Source: CAWGXG01 sp963826505
GTDB taxonomy: Bacteria > Chloroflexota > Anaerolineae > Aggregatilineales > Aggregatilineaceae
Reading direction: 5' to 3'
NCBI GenBank assembly: GCA_963826505.1
Contig: CAWGXG010000009.1
Coordinates: forward strand, 186,001 to 250,000
DNA: 64,000 nucleotides
A model generated the notes under the pieces. That model was not told the origin of the DNA. It did not search any database and saw only the letters and a program-made list of their open reading frames with translations. This document shows, in pieces, positions 36,919 through 46,463 of the stretch; the stretch's first letter is position 1; every line of letters starts with the position of its first letter. The position numbers and the translations under genes were made by a program.

Positions 36919-37728
36919 CTATTCCTCGTCGCGCTCGGGCCTCATACGCCGGATGTAGCTCAGCCCCACCAGACCGATCGCGATGACTCCTGCCACCACG
37001 ATCAACAAGCTCAGACCGCGATCCTCGCTCTTGGATTCGGCGGGCTGCTGCCAAGTCGCGAGATAGGCGTCCAGGTCAACGAGCTGCGTGTCAGTCAGAG
37101 GACCGCCCGACGCTGCCGCGAAGGCGGGCATCGTCGTACCGGCGCGCCCTTCGCTCACCGCCATCAGCGTTTCGCCGGGCACCACCTCAAACTTGGGGAA
37201 ACCCGATACGCCGCGCCCACTGCCATCCATGTCATGACAACCCGCGCAGAACTTGGCATACACCACCGCACCGGCCATCACATCCCCGTCAAAGCCTTCG
37301 ACGTGTTCCGGCAGTTCGGCAATATTCGGCTCAGGCAGCGCGGGAGTTGAGTTGGTGCCCCAGGTTGCCATATAGGCCAACAGATCGTCGATCTGAGCCG
37401 AGTCTAGCAGCTTGTCATAGGCGGGCATCGGGACGCCCTCCGCCGCGCTCGCGGGCTGCCCACCGGTGATCACGTCGCGGGCTGTGGCAGAATCGTACGC
37501 GATCGCTGCGAAGGCGGGGCCGCTGCCCAACGACTCACCTTGGGGGCCGTGGCACGCCTGGCAGAACTCGGCATAGACCGCCGCGCCGCGCAAGGGCGCC
37601 TGGTCCTCACCGGCTGGCGATTCGCCGCCTGTACCTTCTTGGGCGTAGACACCGGGCACTAAGCTCACTGCCGCGACGACCAACAGCACGCCAGCGATCA
37701 GGGTCAAGATCGGGATCATACGTTTCAT
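36919..37728 (-). CDS. Di-haem c-type cytochrome, membrane-anchored
   Basis: This 269-residue protein has an N-terminal signal (IPILTLIAGVLLVVAAVSLV), two cytochrome c domains with haem sites CQACH (56-60) and CAGCH (161-165) and axial Met candidates in GVPMPAYDKLL and GTTMPAFAAAS, and a C-terminal helix (LSLLIVVAGVIAIGLVGLSYI) followed by basic residues. It is an outer-face electron carrier. The ATG at 37728 has a near-perfect AGGAGGTG about 9 nt upstream, which decides the start; the longer frame to 38148 is spurious. CcmE and the thioredoxin-like gene downstream fit its maturation. Confidence 0.93.
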   Translation of the reverse strand: MKRMIPILTLIAGVLLVVAAVSLVPGVYAQEGTGGESPAGEDQAPLRGAAVYAEFCQACHGPQGESLGSGPAFAAIAYDSATARDVITGGQPASAAEGVPMPAYDKLLDSAQIDDLLAYMATWGTNSTPALPEPNIAELPEHVEGFDGDVMAGAVVYAKFCAGCHDMDGSGRGVSGFPKFEVVPGETLMAVSEGRAGTTMPAFAAASGGPLTDTQLVDLDAYLATWQQPAESKSEDRGLSLLIVVAGVIAIGLVGLSYIRRMRPERDEE

Positions 37729-37844
37729 CGGCCAAATCACCTCCTGTTGGGCCTGCTCGCATCGTATTATACAGCGGACCGAGGGAAGATAAAACGCCGG
37801 GCCAGAATCGGACAGCCGCACTCGTCTGCCTGATGCCCAACCCG

Positions 37845-38777
37845 TTAGCCCCCCGGCGGACTGCCGGGCGAGACAAGCCAGTCTACGATCAGGGGAATCA
37901 GGTCGGGCTGGGTCGTCAGCATGTCCATCCCGTGCCCCGCCGCCGGGTAAATCACCAGACGGTGATTGCCCGCGGTCATCCCGTCGAGCGCGATGCTGTC
38001 GGACGGGTTGTTGTCGTCGTTGTCGCTGGCCACCATCAGCAGGGACCGCGCACCGAGGCGCGCCAGCGCGTCCGGCGTGGTGATGCCGTGGTAATCCAGG
38101 CCGGGACTCAGCAGCACTGCCGCCACGCAGCCCGGCAGATCGGCGCAAGCGTCCAACGCCAGGTTAGCGCCCACACTGGCCCCCCCGGCGATGATCTGCC
38201 CAGGGGCAATACCGGGCAATTCGGCCAGCATGCGCAGCGCGACGTGTGCATCGTCTCGCGCCAGGGTCCAGTCTTCGGCGGCACTGTTCGCGCCACTGCC
38301 GCGCAGATCAACCGTCAGAACAGCATACCCTCGCGCTTGCAGCGCCTGAGCCAGCGCGTCCCATTCGGATCGACCGTGCCCGCGCTGCGGGATTAACAGC
38401 ACACCCGGCGCAGGCCGGGTGATCGGGCTGTAAAACGTCGCGCCCAGCGGCAAGCCATCGCTCGCGCTGACAATCATGGGCAGCAGCGCCTGGGTCGGAC
38501 CGGGCGTCAAAGTCGGCGCGTCCTCGGTCTGCTGACCCTCGGCGGGCAGTCCGGCCATTGTCGCGCTGCTGACGCCGCTATCACCCAGACCCGGATCGCG
38601 AATCGTCTCGCCTTCCGCCAGCGGCATGACCGGGTCGACCGTAGGGCTGGCCGGGATCAGGGGCGTCACCGGGGCGAGCGTAGCAGTCGGCGTCGGGGTC
38701 CCGGTCACATTGCCACAGGCCGCGATCACCAGCGCCAGCCCCATCATGCCCAGACGCGCCCTTCGCCGCGAGGTCAA
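37845..38777 (-). CDS. Lipoprotein alpha/beta hydrolase
   Basis: This 310-residue protein has a lipoprotein signal ending LALVIAACGN with the lipidated Cys at about 21. A Thr/Pro-rich spacer (TPTPTATLAPVTP) and an alpha/beta hydrolase domain follow. The nucleophile Ser is in IIAGGASVGANLALDA, the catalytic His in YPAAGHGMDML, and the oxyanion region in VLLIPQRGHGRSEWDALAQ. Substrate unknown; dienelactone-hydrolase or peptidase-like members are closest in appearance. Its ATG overlaps the stop of the methyltransferase by 4 bp (ATGA), suggesting translational coupling. Confidence 0.88.
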   Translation of the reverse strand: MTSRRRARLGMMGLALVIAACGNVTGTPTPTATLAPVTPLIPASPTVDPVMPLAEGETIRDPGLGDSGVSSATMAGLPAEGQQTEDAPTLTPGPTQALLPMIVSASDGLPLGATFYSPITRPAPGVLLIPQRGHGRSEWDALAQALQARGYAVLTVDLRGSGANSAAEDWTLARDDAHVALRMLAELPGIAPGQIIAGGASVGANLALDACADLPGCVAAVLLSPGLDYHGITTPDALARLGARSLLMVASDNDDNNPSDSIALDGMTAGNHRLVIYPAAGHGMDMLTTQPDLIPLIVDWLVSPGSPPGG

Positions 38778-39592
38778 GTCCCACGCTCCGACCCGCTGGC
38801 CCGATCGGACTTCAGCGCGGGTTTCGCCAGGACGATCATACGCGGGCAGCCATCCGCGAACGGCTCGCCCGTGTAATCGCCGTAGGTCTGCACGCGGCGC
38901 AAATCGCTGGCGGCCAACAACAGGTCCATTTCGCCGGGGAATACATAGCGCAGCAGCAGCGGTGCCAGGGTGCGCCGCACGCCGCCGTCCGCGCCGATTT
39001 CGTCGTAAATCCAGGTGATCGCCAACTGCTGCGCGACGCGGTACAACGCGCTGACCGACTGCTGCATGACGACATGCCCGCTTTCCGGCTCGGTGAAACT
39101 GCGCTCGAGCACGATTGCGCCATCATCCTGCGTGCCGTACACTTCGCCTGCGTTGGGCAGATCGAGCACGAGCAGGCCATCATCGTCCAGCAAAGACCGG
39201 AAATGGCGCAGCGCGGCGAGCTGTTCCGCCTGTTCGCTAAAATGCATGAAGGTGTTGTACGGCACCAGGATCAGCTTGAAGGAGCACGGCAACTCCGCTT
39301 TGAGCGCGTCGCCCTGCACGAAGGTGACCAGCGGCTTGAGGTCCGACATGATCTCCAACTTGCGACGCCCGCGCGCCAACATCGCGTCGGAGTGCTCCAC
39401 GCCGACCACCTGCAGCCCCTCCTGCGCGAGATGCAGCATCACGCGTCCGGTCCCGCAGCCGACGTCCAACACAGGTCCGCCCGTATCTTCGGCGAGCAGA
39501 CTGTACAGCGCGAGATCGTCCACCATTTCGGCATTTTCAGCGTCATAAAAGCGCGCGATCGTTTCATAAAACGTTACGTTCTGATTCGTCAT
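38774..39592 (-). CDS. Class I SAM-dependent methyltransferase
   Basis: This 272-residue cytosolic enzyme opens MTNQNVTFYETIARFYDAEN and has motif I VLDVGCGTGRVMLHLAQEGL, motif II Glu in VVGVEHSDAMLARGRRK, and motif IV LILVPYNTFMHFSEQAEQ. The beta-rich C-terminal half with RRVQTYGDYTGEPF matches a common uncharacterised subfamily. Substrate unknown. It is the first gene of a two-gene unit with the lipoprotein hydrolase. Confidence 0.9.
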   Translation of the reverse strand: MTNQNVTFYETIARFYDAENAEMVDDLALYSLLAEDTGGPVLDVGCGTGRVMLHLAQEGLQVVGVEHSDAMLARGRRKLEIMSDLKPLVTFVQGDALKAELPCSFKLILVPYNTFMHFSEQAEQLAALRHFRSLLDDDGLLVLDLPNAGEVYGTQDDGAIVLERSFTEPESGHVVMQQSVSALYRVAQQLAITWIYDEIGADGGVRRTLAPLLLRYVFPGEMDLLLAASDLRRVQTYGDYTGEPFADGCPRMIVLAKPALKSDRASGSERGT

Positions 39593-39803
39593 CCTGTTAC
39601 GCTCATTTCCAGCAGCAAGATTTATCTTCGCCGTGCGTCGTCCGAGTCACCGCCTGCACGTAGCAGGCACAGGCGCAGTGTAGCCTAAAAGCGCGGGCTG
39701 CTCAACAACTCCCGCCCGCAGAGATTGCGCAAAGCCCGTCCCGATGCGTGTCCCGGCAATTGCTGGTATGATCGAATGAGATCGGCATCTCCAGGAAGTC
39801 CGT

Positions 39804-40559
39804 ATGAGCGAAGAATCGGCAGTCCTCGAAGGGTTCGTGTCGGTGCGCGCCGCGTTTAAATCCGGCAGCCGCGATATGCATGTCATCTATATCCGGCACG
39901 GGAAATGGGACCGGGGCATCGCGTGGCTGGAACACAGCGCCGCCGCACGTGGCATCACCGTGCAGCGCGTGGATGACAGCGTCATTGCCGCCTATGCCAC
40001 CGGGCACAGTCACGGCGGCGTGATGGCACTGGTGGGCCCGCGTCATTTCGTGGAGCTCAGCGATCTCGCCGAACGCGTGGCTAAACCCTTTGTTGCGCTG
40101 CTGGACGGCGTGGAAGATCCGTTCAATTTCGGACAGGCCGTGCGCGCGCTGTATGCCGCTGGAGCAGACGGATTGGTGCTGCGTCCCCGCAACTGGATGT
40201 CCGCGGCGAGCGTCGTGGCGCGCGCGTCGGCGGGCGCGACCGAGATGATCCCCACCGCCATCGCCGAAACGGCATTCGACGCCGCCGATCACTTCCATGC
40301 ACGCGGCGCGCGGGTCGTCTGTGCCGACACCGAGGACGCCGTCCCGATCTACGAGGCCGATCTCAGCGGCCCGCTGCTGCTGGTGATCGGCGGCGAGAAG
40401 CGCGGGATTACGCGCTCGTTCCGTGACAAAGCCGATCTGCGTATCGTCATTCCGTATGCGGGCGATCTGGATCAATCGTTAGGCACAGCGGCGGCGACGT
40501 CCGTGATCGCCTTTGAGATCATGCGCCAGCGCCGTTACAACACGAACCGACGTGCCTGA
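39804..40559 (+). CDS. TrmH/SpoU family RNA 2'-O-methyltransferase
   Basis: This 251-residue protein has the knotted SPOUT domain: DGVEDPFNFGQAVRALYAAGADGLV (motif 1, with the N-F-G form of NxG), LLVIGGEKRGITRS (motif 2) and IVIPYAGDLDQSLGTAAATSVIAFEI (motif 3, where the usual SLNVS is SLGTA). It methylates ribose in rRNA or tRNA using SAM. The variant in motif 3 leaves the exact target open. Start ATG 39804 has AGGAAG about 7 nt upstream. Confidence 0.88.
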   Translation: MSEESAVLEGFVSVRAAFKSGSRDMHVIYIRHGKWDRGIAWLEHSAAARGITVQRVDDSVIAAYATGHSHGGVMALVGPRHFVELSDLAERVAKPFVALLDGVEDPFNFGQAVRALYAAGADGLVLRPRNWMSAASVVARASAGATEMIPTAIAETAFDAADHFHARGARVVCADTEDAVPIYEADLSGPLLLVIGGEKRGITRSFRDKADLRIVIPYAGDLDQSLGTAAATSVIAFEIMRQRRYNTNRRA

Positions 40560-40597
40560 TCCAATCGTCGGGTTAGAGCTGAAACGGAGGCCCCCCA

Positions 40598-41089
40598 ATG
40601 GCCGACCCTCATCGTCCCCCCAGTGGCCCACGCGTGCGGCGCGGTCCGCGCCGTGACAACGCCGTCGAGAGCGTCTACAAAGGGGCGTTCATGCGCTCGC
40701 GGCTCGAAGTTGACTTCGCCAAACAGCTTGACGCGCGCGACATTCGTTGGACTTACGAACCGGAGCGAATTGGCGGCGGGCGTTATCTCGTGGATTTCTA
40801 CCTGCCCGATCTGCGCTGCTGGGTTGAGGTCAAAGGGCGCTTCGAAGCGCGCGATCACCTGCTGCTGCCCAACGTGGCCGGGCATCTGCGCGCCGAGCGC
40901 GGCGAGCGGCTGTACCTGTATATGCGGAGCAAGACCTACCGCGTGACGTCGCACGGCTTTGACGAGCTCGATCGCGCCGCGTTTTGGGAGGCGCTGACCA
41001 CGCCGCCCGATCCGGATGGCGGACTGCGCTATCTCGCCCGCCGCCGCGAGCGCCAGACTCCCGACGACAGCGCCAACGGCGATACCTGA
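40598..41089 (+). CDS. PDDEXK-like nuclease domain protein
   Basis: This 163-residue protein resembles small phage-type or DUF559-like endonucleases: FMRSRLEVDFAKQLDARDIRWTYEPE, then YLVDFYLPDLRCWVEVKGRFEARD. The pattern E...D-x-YLP...E-x-K (VDFYLPDL, VEVKG) is the metal-binding core of the PD-(D/E)XK fold. The N-terminus is basic (RRGPRRDN). Role unknown; such proteins may process DNA ends. GGAGG lies 6 nt ahead of the ATG, 38 bp after the TrmH gene. Confidence 0.75.
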   Translation: MADPHRPPSGPRVRRGPRRDNAVESVYKGAFMRSRLEVDFAKQLDARDIRWTYEPERIGGGRYLVDFYLPDLRCWVEVKGRFEARDHLLLPNVAGHLRAERGERLYLYMRSKTYRVTSHGFDELDRAAFWEALTTPPDPDGGLRYLARRRERQTPDDSANGDT

Positions 41090-41233
41090 TCGGCTCGCGG
41101 ACGAACACCAACGCAAACGGCGTCAAACAAGGGAACACTTTGCCTTCCTCTGGTTCTCCTGCCCGCCTTTGTGATCTTTGCGGTCCTGCTTTTCCGGCCC
41201 CGAAAACCGTCCTCATCGCGTGCGCCAAATGCC

Positions 41234-41262
41234 TTGACGATATGCCCCTTATGACTCATAAT
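41234..41262 (+). promoter_or_regulatory. Promoter of the ROK regulator gene
   Basis: TTGACG (41234-41239) and CATAAT (41257-41262) are exactly 17 bp apart. The operator-like palindrome begins 5 bp downstream, placing the expected transcription start inside it. Confidence 0.7.
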
Positions 41263-41266
41263 AGAA

Positions 41267-41290
41267 TTAGTTGGTTGACACAACAAATAA
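41267..41290. promoter_or_regulatory. XylR-type operator
   Basis: The site begins TTAGTTGGTTGAC and ends CAACAAATAA, matching the Bacillus-type xyl operator plan TTAGTTTGTTT-N-CAACAAACTAA at most positions. Binding here would block the promoter just upstream, so the ROK gene and probably xylB are autoregulated and induced by a sugar. Confidence 0.6.
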
Positions 41291-41332
41291 AACGTTTCGG
41301 TTGGAATAGCGCATCCTTTATTGAACAACCTT

Positions 41333-42589
41333 ATGCCATTACGTTCTCCCCTCCGCACCGGCGATCAGGCCCTCGTGCGCGAAATCAATCTGTCACTCAT
41401 CATGCAGCACCTGCTGCAATATGAGTTGATCTCGCGTGCGACGCTGGCCGTTGTGACCGGTTTGAACAAATCCACGGTGTCCAGTCTGGTGCAGGAACTG
41501 CTCGACCGCCGCTTTGTGCGCGAAATGGGGCTGCGATCGGTCGGTGTGGGCCGTCCCTCCATGCAGCTTGAGCTGAATCCCAATGCGGGCATCATTGTCA
41601 GCGCGGAGCTAGGCGTGGATTTCATCTCGGTGATCTGCGCGGATTTTGGCGTGAACATTGTGTGGCGGCACAAAGAACTGACCCCGCCCGGCATAACCCA
41701 ACCGGCTATTCTTGAGCGTCTGATGGCCCTGCTGCACCGGGCCATCAGCGAGGGGTCCGCGCTGTGTCCGCACTGCGGTGGGCTGCTGGGGCTGGCGGTC
41801 GGAGTGCCGGGCCTGGTAGACGAGTCCAGCGGCAAACTGTTGTTCGCGCCCAATCTGCGTTGGGAAAACGTCCCGCTGCTGGACATCTTGAAACAGGAAT
41901 TTGGCGGCGTGCCGATCTTCGTCGACAACGAGGCCAATCTGGCCGCCCTGGGCGAGAATTTGTTCGGTGCGGGCAAGGGTTACCACGAGGTATTGTTCGT
42001 CAGCGCGGGCGTTGGTCTGGGCGGCGCGGTGGTGCGTGACGGCCAACTGGCGCGCGGCACGACCGGTTTTGCCGGGGAGTTCGGCCACATGACAATGGAT
42101 CCCAACGGCGAGCGCTGCAACTGCGGCAACCGGGGCTGTTGGGAAACCCAGGTCAGCCAATCGGCGCTGTTTCGCGCGGTGCGTGCAGCGCTGGACTCCG
42201 GCCAGACCAGCCTGATTCCCGATCTGTGCCCCGACGGCCCGGAATGTCTGACGGTGCCGGTCGTGGTCGAAGCCGCCCGTCAAGGCGACGCCGTCGCCCG
42301 TGACGCGCTGGCGCGGGTAGGTCATGCCCTGGGCACCGGGATCGCGTCGTTGATCAACGCGCTCAATCCCGATCTCGTTGTATTGGGCGGGATTCTCAGC
42401 CTGGCAGGTGAATTCTTGCTGGCATCCATCGAACAAGAAATCCAGGCGCGGGCGTTGCGTTGGAACGCCGCCGCGACGCACGTGATCCTGGCAAAACACG
42501 GCTTTGACACCTGCGTCATGGGCGGCGTCGCGATCCTGTTTCAGACCATCGTCATGCAGCCCGCCCTGTATCCCGTCCCGGTTTCATAG
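41333..42589 (+). CDS. ROK family transcriptional regulator (XylR-like)
   Basis: This 418-residue repressor has an N-terminal winged helix (LISRATLAVVTGLNKSTVSSLVQELLDRRFV) and a sugar-kinase-like ROK domain with GVPGLVDESSGKLLFAPNLRW, the Glu-containing EFGHMTMD and the zinc site CNCGNRGCWE. ROK repressors leave the operator on binding a sugar such as xylose. The ATG at 41333 is adopted; a TTG at 41321 adds four residues. Neither has a strong ribosome site. It lies 39 bp ahead of xylulokinase, which it very likely controls. Confidence 0.92.
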   Translation: MPLRSPLRTGDQALVREINLSLIMQHLLQYELISRATLAVVTGLNKSTVSSLVQELLDRRFVREMGLRSVGVGRPSMQLELNPNAGIIVSAELGVDFISVICADFGVNIVWRHKELTPPGITQPAILERLMALLHRAISEGSALCPHCGGLLGLAVGVPGLVDESSGKLLFAPNLRWENVPLLDILKQEFGGVPIFVDNEANLAALGENLFGAGKGYHEVLFVSAGVGLGGAVVRDGQLARGTTGFAGEFGHMTMDPNGERCNCGNRGCWETQVSQSALFRAVRAALDSGQTSLIPDLCPDGPECLTVPVVVEAARQGDAVARDALARVGHALGTGIASLINALNPDLVVLGGILSLAGEFLLASIEQEIQARALRWNAAATHVILAKHGFDTCVMGGVAILFQTIVMQPALYPVPVS

Positions 42590-42628
42590 CGACCGGGCAC
42601 ATTTCATCACACCATGTGAGGGGGTCCT

Positions 42629-44120
42629 ATGCGTTACTTATTAGGGTTAGACGTCAGCACAACCGGCTCCAAAGCCCTGCTGATCGATGATTCGGGCGCG
42701 GTGATCGCCAGCCATACGACGCCACATCCCAGCAGCCAGCCTAAACCGCTGTGGAGCGAGCAAAACCCGGCGGAGTGGTGGTCCGGTATGGTGACCTCGA
42801 TCCGCGCGGCGTTGGGGCACGTCCAGGCGGGCGACACCATCGCCGGGATCGGGCTGACCGGGCAAATGCACGGGTTGGTGTGCCTGGACGCGTCAGGGAC
42901 GGTCCTGCGCCCGGCCATTCTTTGGAACGATCAGCGCACGCAGCCGCAGTGTGACGCCATCACGCAGACGATCGGCGCGAAGCGCTTAATCCAGCTCACC
43001 GGCAACCGCGCGCTGACCGGCTTCACTGCGCCCAAAGTGGTGTGGGTGCGCGAGAACGAGCCGGACGTCTACGCCAAAATCGCGCATATACTGCTGCCCA
43101 AAGACTACATTCGCTTCAGACTGACCGGCGAATACAAAACCGACATGGCCGGGCGCGGCGGGCACCCTGCTGTTGGACGTCGCCAACCGCCGCTGGTCCG
43201 CCGAAGTGCTCGACGCGCTCCAGATTCCCGCGGACTGGCTGCCGCCGGTCCATGAAGGCCCGCAGATCACCGGGCAAGTCAACGCCCAGGCCGCGCAGGA
43301 AACCGGGCTGCAAGCCGGGATTCCCGTGGTTGGCGGCGGCGGTGACCAGGCCGCCCAGGCGACCGGCGTGGGGGCGGTGGAGCCGGGCATCGTCGCGCTA
43401 ACGGTCGGCACGTCCGGTGTGGTCTTCGCGCCGCTGGCGAGTTACGCCTACGAACCGGACGGACGGCTGCACGCTTTTTGCCATGCGGTTCCCGGTCAAT
43501 GGCATTTCATGGGCGTGATGCTCAGCGCGGCGGGCAGCTTGCAGTGGTACCGCGACACGCTCGCGCCCGGTGAGGACTTCGGCGCGCTGACCAAGGAAGC
43601 CGAGGGCATCGCGCCCGGCGCGGAAGGGCTGATCTTCTTGCCCTATCTCACCGGCGAGCGCACTCCCCATCCGGATCCGCTGGCCCGTGGGGCGTTCGTC
43701 GGCCTGACGGCGCGTCACGCCCGCGCCCACATGACACGCGCCGTGTTGGAAGGGGTCGCTTTTGGACTGCGCGACAGCTTCGAGCTGATCAAAGCCAGCC
43801 CGGCGGGCGTGATCAACGAAGTGCGCGTCAGCGGCGGCGGAGCCAAAAGCCCACTGTGGCGTCAGATCATGGCGGATGTGATGGGCGTGCCGCTGATCGT
43901 GGCCGAAGCGATCGAAGGGGCGGCCTATGGTGCGGCGCTGCTGGCGGGAGTTGGCGGGGGCATCTGGCCGGACGTGCCCAGCGCAGCCCGCGCGACGGTC
44001 AAACTCGGCGATCGCGTCGACCCGGGGCCAGAATCCGAGCGTTACGCGGAGGCGTACGGACTGTACCGCGACCTCTATCCTATGCTCAAACCGGCCTTTG
44101 ACCGTCTGAGCACGCTCTAG
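42629..44120 (+). CDS. xylB: Xylulokinase, one frame break
   Basis: This FGGY-family kinase is about 496 residues after removing one extra G near 43151; the corrected join reads TDMAGAAGTLLLDVANRRW. It phosphorylates D-xylulose to enter the pentose phosphate pathway. Motifs include LGLDVSTTGSKALLIDDSG, GIGLTGQMHGLV (xylulokinase-specific), LTVGTSGVVFAPL and RVSGGGAKSPLWRQIMADV. GAGGGGGT lies 5 nt ahead of the ATG. No xylose isomerase is in the window. The extra G follows GCC, the same context as many other breaks here. Confidence 0.92.
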
Positions 44121-44162
44121 CTTTTCCTACTGACTGTTCCGCCCGTTTCAGGGCTAAGCGCG

Positions 44163-44196
44163 CATACCGCAGGGGTTCGACCGCCCCTGCGGTATG
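44163..44196. terminator. Perfect hairpin between convergent xylB and corrinoid-protein genes
   Basis: A 13-bp perfect stem (CATACCGCAGGGG with CCCCTGCGGTATG) and 8-nt loop lie 42 bp after the xylB stop. It probably stops transcription from both sides, although the flanking T runs are poor. Confidence 0.6.
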
Positions 44197-44329
44197 TTGC
44201 CCTATGGCGACGGGATTGAGGGGTAGGGCAAACTGTACACCGCCCCATCACCGGCAGAAACTCAACAGGGGCACCACCGGGTACCCCTGACAACCACTTC
44301 AAAAGGCCTCGTCAAACAGACGCCGACGC

Positions 44330-44962
44330 TTACACGCCCATCAATTGTTTGGCCTTGCGCACGGCCGCAGAAGCATCCTGAGCATAGCCATCCGCGCCGA
44401 TCTCGTCAGCATAGGCCTGCGTCACTGGCGCGCCGCCGACCATGACGATCGTCTTCTCGCGCAGCCCGGCGGACTTGAGCGCCTCGACCGTGTTCTTCAT
44501 GTTGGGCATAGTGGTGGTGAGCAGCGCCGACATGGCGACGATCTGCGCGCCGTTGTTGACGGCCTCGACGAATTTCTCCGGCGAGACATCGACCCCCAGG
44601 TTCATGATCTCAAACCCGGCCCCCTCCAACATCATCGCCACCAGCGATTTGCCGATGTCGTGCAGATCGCCCTTGACGGTCCCGATCGCGACCTTGCCGA
44701 CCGGCTCCACGCCCTGCGCCACGAGCAGCGGCTTGAGCAGATCAAGCGCGGCAGCCATCGCGCGCGCGGAGATCAGCATCTCCGGGACGAAAAACTCGCC
44801 TTCTTCAAACAGGCGGCCCACTTCGGCCATGGCATCGATCAAGCCGTCGTGCAAGATTACATTCGGGTCCGTCCCGTCTTTGAGCGCCTGCTCGACCTTG
44901 GGAACCACGACCTTGGCCTGTCCATCAATCACAGCCTGACGGATTTCTTCAATTAACGACAT
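44330..44962 (-). CDS. Corrinoid (B12)-binding methyl-carrier protein
   Basis: This 210-residue protein has the helical cap domain (MSLIEEIRQAVIDGQAKVVVP to about residue 90) and the B12-binding Rossmann domain with the base-off motif DLHDIGKSLVAMMLEG, including the cobalt-ligating His, then MSALLTTTMPNMKNTVEAL and MVGGAPVTQAYADEIGADGY. It matches MtaC/MttC-type proteins that carry a methyl group on cobalt. Start ATG 44962 has AAGGAG about 9 nt upstream. It follows the UroD-type methyltransferase gene by 108 bp on the same strand, its likely partner. Confidence 0.93.
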   Translation of the reverse strand: MSLIEEIRQAVIDGQAKVVVPKVEQALKDGTDPNVILHDGLIDAMAEVGRLFEEGEFFVPEMLISARAMAAALDLLKPLLVAQGVEPVGKVAIGTVKGDLHDIGKSLVAMMLEGAGFEIMNLGVDVSPEKFVEAVNNGAQIVAMSALLTTTMPNMKNTVEALKSAGLREKTIVMVGGAPVTQAYADEIGADGYAQDASAAVRKAKQLMGV

Positions 44963-45070
44963 GTCAAACAACTCCTTTGTGCCATCCACAGCTTTAAGTT
45001 CGGCAAACGTGCAATCGATTAATCTGCTGGGCGGGAGCGCCCCTCCCAGCGGCGCAATACACACACCCCG

Positions 45071-46348
45071 CTAGCTCAGCGGGTAATCGCGGCACTCGCG
45101 CACCGTTTCGTACAGCGCGAGCAGGTTCTCCACAGGGACGCGCGCCTGAACGTTGTGAATCGGGTTGAACACAAACCCGCCGCCCGGCCCGAAAATCTTC
45201 AGGCGTTCGCACACTTCGTCATGCACGGCGTCCGCTGCCCCAAATGGCAGAGTCTTCTGCGTATCGACACCGCCGCCCCAGAACGTGACCCGATCGCCAA
45301 ATTCGGCCTTGAGGCGGCGCGGATCCATCTCCGCCGCGCCGGTTTGTACCGGGTTGAGCACATCGAACCCGGCGTCTATGATATCGGGCAACAGGCGATA
45401 GATCGAACCGCAAGAATGGATCATCGTCTTCCAAGACGTGTTCTCGTGAATCCAGTTGTTGACTTTGACGTGAAACGGCTTGAACAGCTTGCGATAGGAC
45501 CGCGTAGAGATAAACGGCCCGTTTTGCGCGCCGAAGTCGGTCCCGGTGACGAACGCGGCCACCACGCGATCCCCGACCACCTCGTACACCTTAGCCAGGT
45601 TTTCGAGCGCGATTTCGCATTGGCGCTCGAATATCGCATAGACATAATCAAAGCGCGACACCGTGCTGACGTACCATTCTTCGATACCCCGGATGCCCTT
45701 CGGATTTTTCAGCCAGGGAGCAGGCACCAGCGCGATATCGCCAAAGCCGGTCCCACCGAAATTGCCGAGAATGGCTTTGTCGGTTTCTTCGTACAGTTGT
45801 TTGGCCAGGCGCCCGTAACGTTCCAGCTCGGCGTCCGTGATCGGGCCAAACTCTTCCAGGTTGTCCTCGACGTTGAGATTGTCATCATCGATGGGCGGCT
45901 GCCGCACAATCGCGTCGAAGTAGTAGCCTTCATTGGGCATCCGTCCACTGGGAGCCACCGATTTGTCGCCTTCGGGGTATTGCATGATGTCGCCGTTCGG
46001 CTCCGGGTCCGTGTTGAATCCGCCAGGGACCAGCACCGGCGTCCCATCGTGGAGCGTCCAGGGCTTCCAATCGACGGTGTGGTACCCGAAAAACGTGCGC
46101 GAGGTTTCCAACGGCACTACATCCCCGCCGATCGCTTCCAGCAGGTCCAACTTAATCTCGCCGAGCATCTGGTACGGCTCGACCACCTTAACCGGCGTGC
46201 CGGGCGGGTCCAGTTTGAGCGCCTGGCGCAGCAAATAGACCGAACTCACCTGCATACCGCTGGTGACAGAACCACCAAGGTCCAGGGGGACTTTGTCGGG
46301 TTCCTGATGGTTCAGCGCCATTAATACGCGTTCGCGTGAGGTCATCAT
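45071..46348 (-). CDS. UroD-family methyltransferase (MtaA/CmuA-like)
   Basis: This 425-residue protein has the uroporphyrinogen decarboxylase fold used by corrinoid methyltransferases: SRERVLMALNHQEPDKVPLDLGG at the N-terminus and MIHSCGSIYRLLPDIIDAGFDVLNPVQ, with His and Cys available as zinc ligands, followed by FWGGGVDTQKTLPFG and the final GGGFVFNPIHNVQARVP. It is more likely a methyltransferase acting with the adjacent corrinoid protein than a haem pathway enzyme. AAGGAG lies about 9 nt ahead of the ATG at 46348. The methyl donor is unknown. Confidence 0.88.
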   Translation of the reverse strand: MMTSRERVLMALNHQEPDKVPLDLGGSVTSGMQVSSVYLLRQALKLDPPGTPVKVVEPYQMLGEIKLDLLEAIGGDVVPLETSRTFFGYHTVDWKPWTLHDGTPVLVPGGFNTDPEPNGDIMQYPEGDKSVAPSGRMPNEGYYFDAIVRQPPIDDDNLNVEDNLEEFGPITDAELERYGRLAKQLYEETDKAILGNFGGTGFGDIALVPAPWLKNPKGIRGIEEWYVSTVSRFDYVYAIFERQCEIALENLAKVYEVVGDRVVAAFVTGTDFGAQNGPFISTRSYRKLFKPFHVKVNNWIHENTSWKTMIHSCGSIYRLLPDIIDAGFDVLNPVQTGAAEMDPRRLKAEFGDRVTFWGGGVDTQKTLPFGAADAVHDEVCERLKIFGPGGGFVFNPIHNVQARVPVENLLALYETVRECRDYPLS

Positions 46349-46463
46349 GATTAAGGTACTCCTTCGAAATAGTTCAGCAAAACTCTAATGATAACTGCTG
46401 TCCTGTCCGGAGCGCTGCGCGCCGTCACGCCCGATGATACAAACAGTTTTCATCACCCCCAAA

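Noticed and set aside
45155..46324. A 389-codon frame on the plus strand
   Set aside because: It mirrors the UroD-family methyltransferase on the other strand and has no family features.
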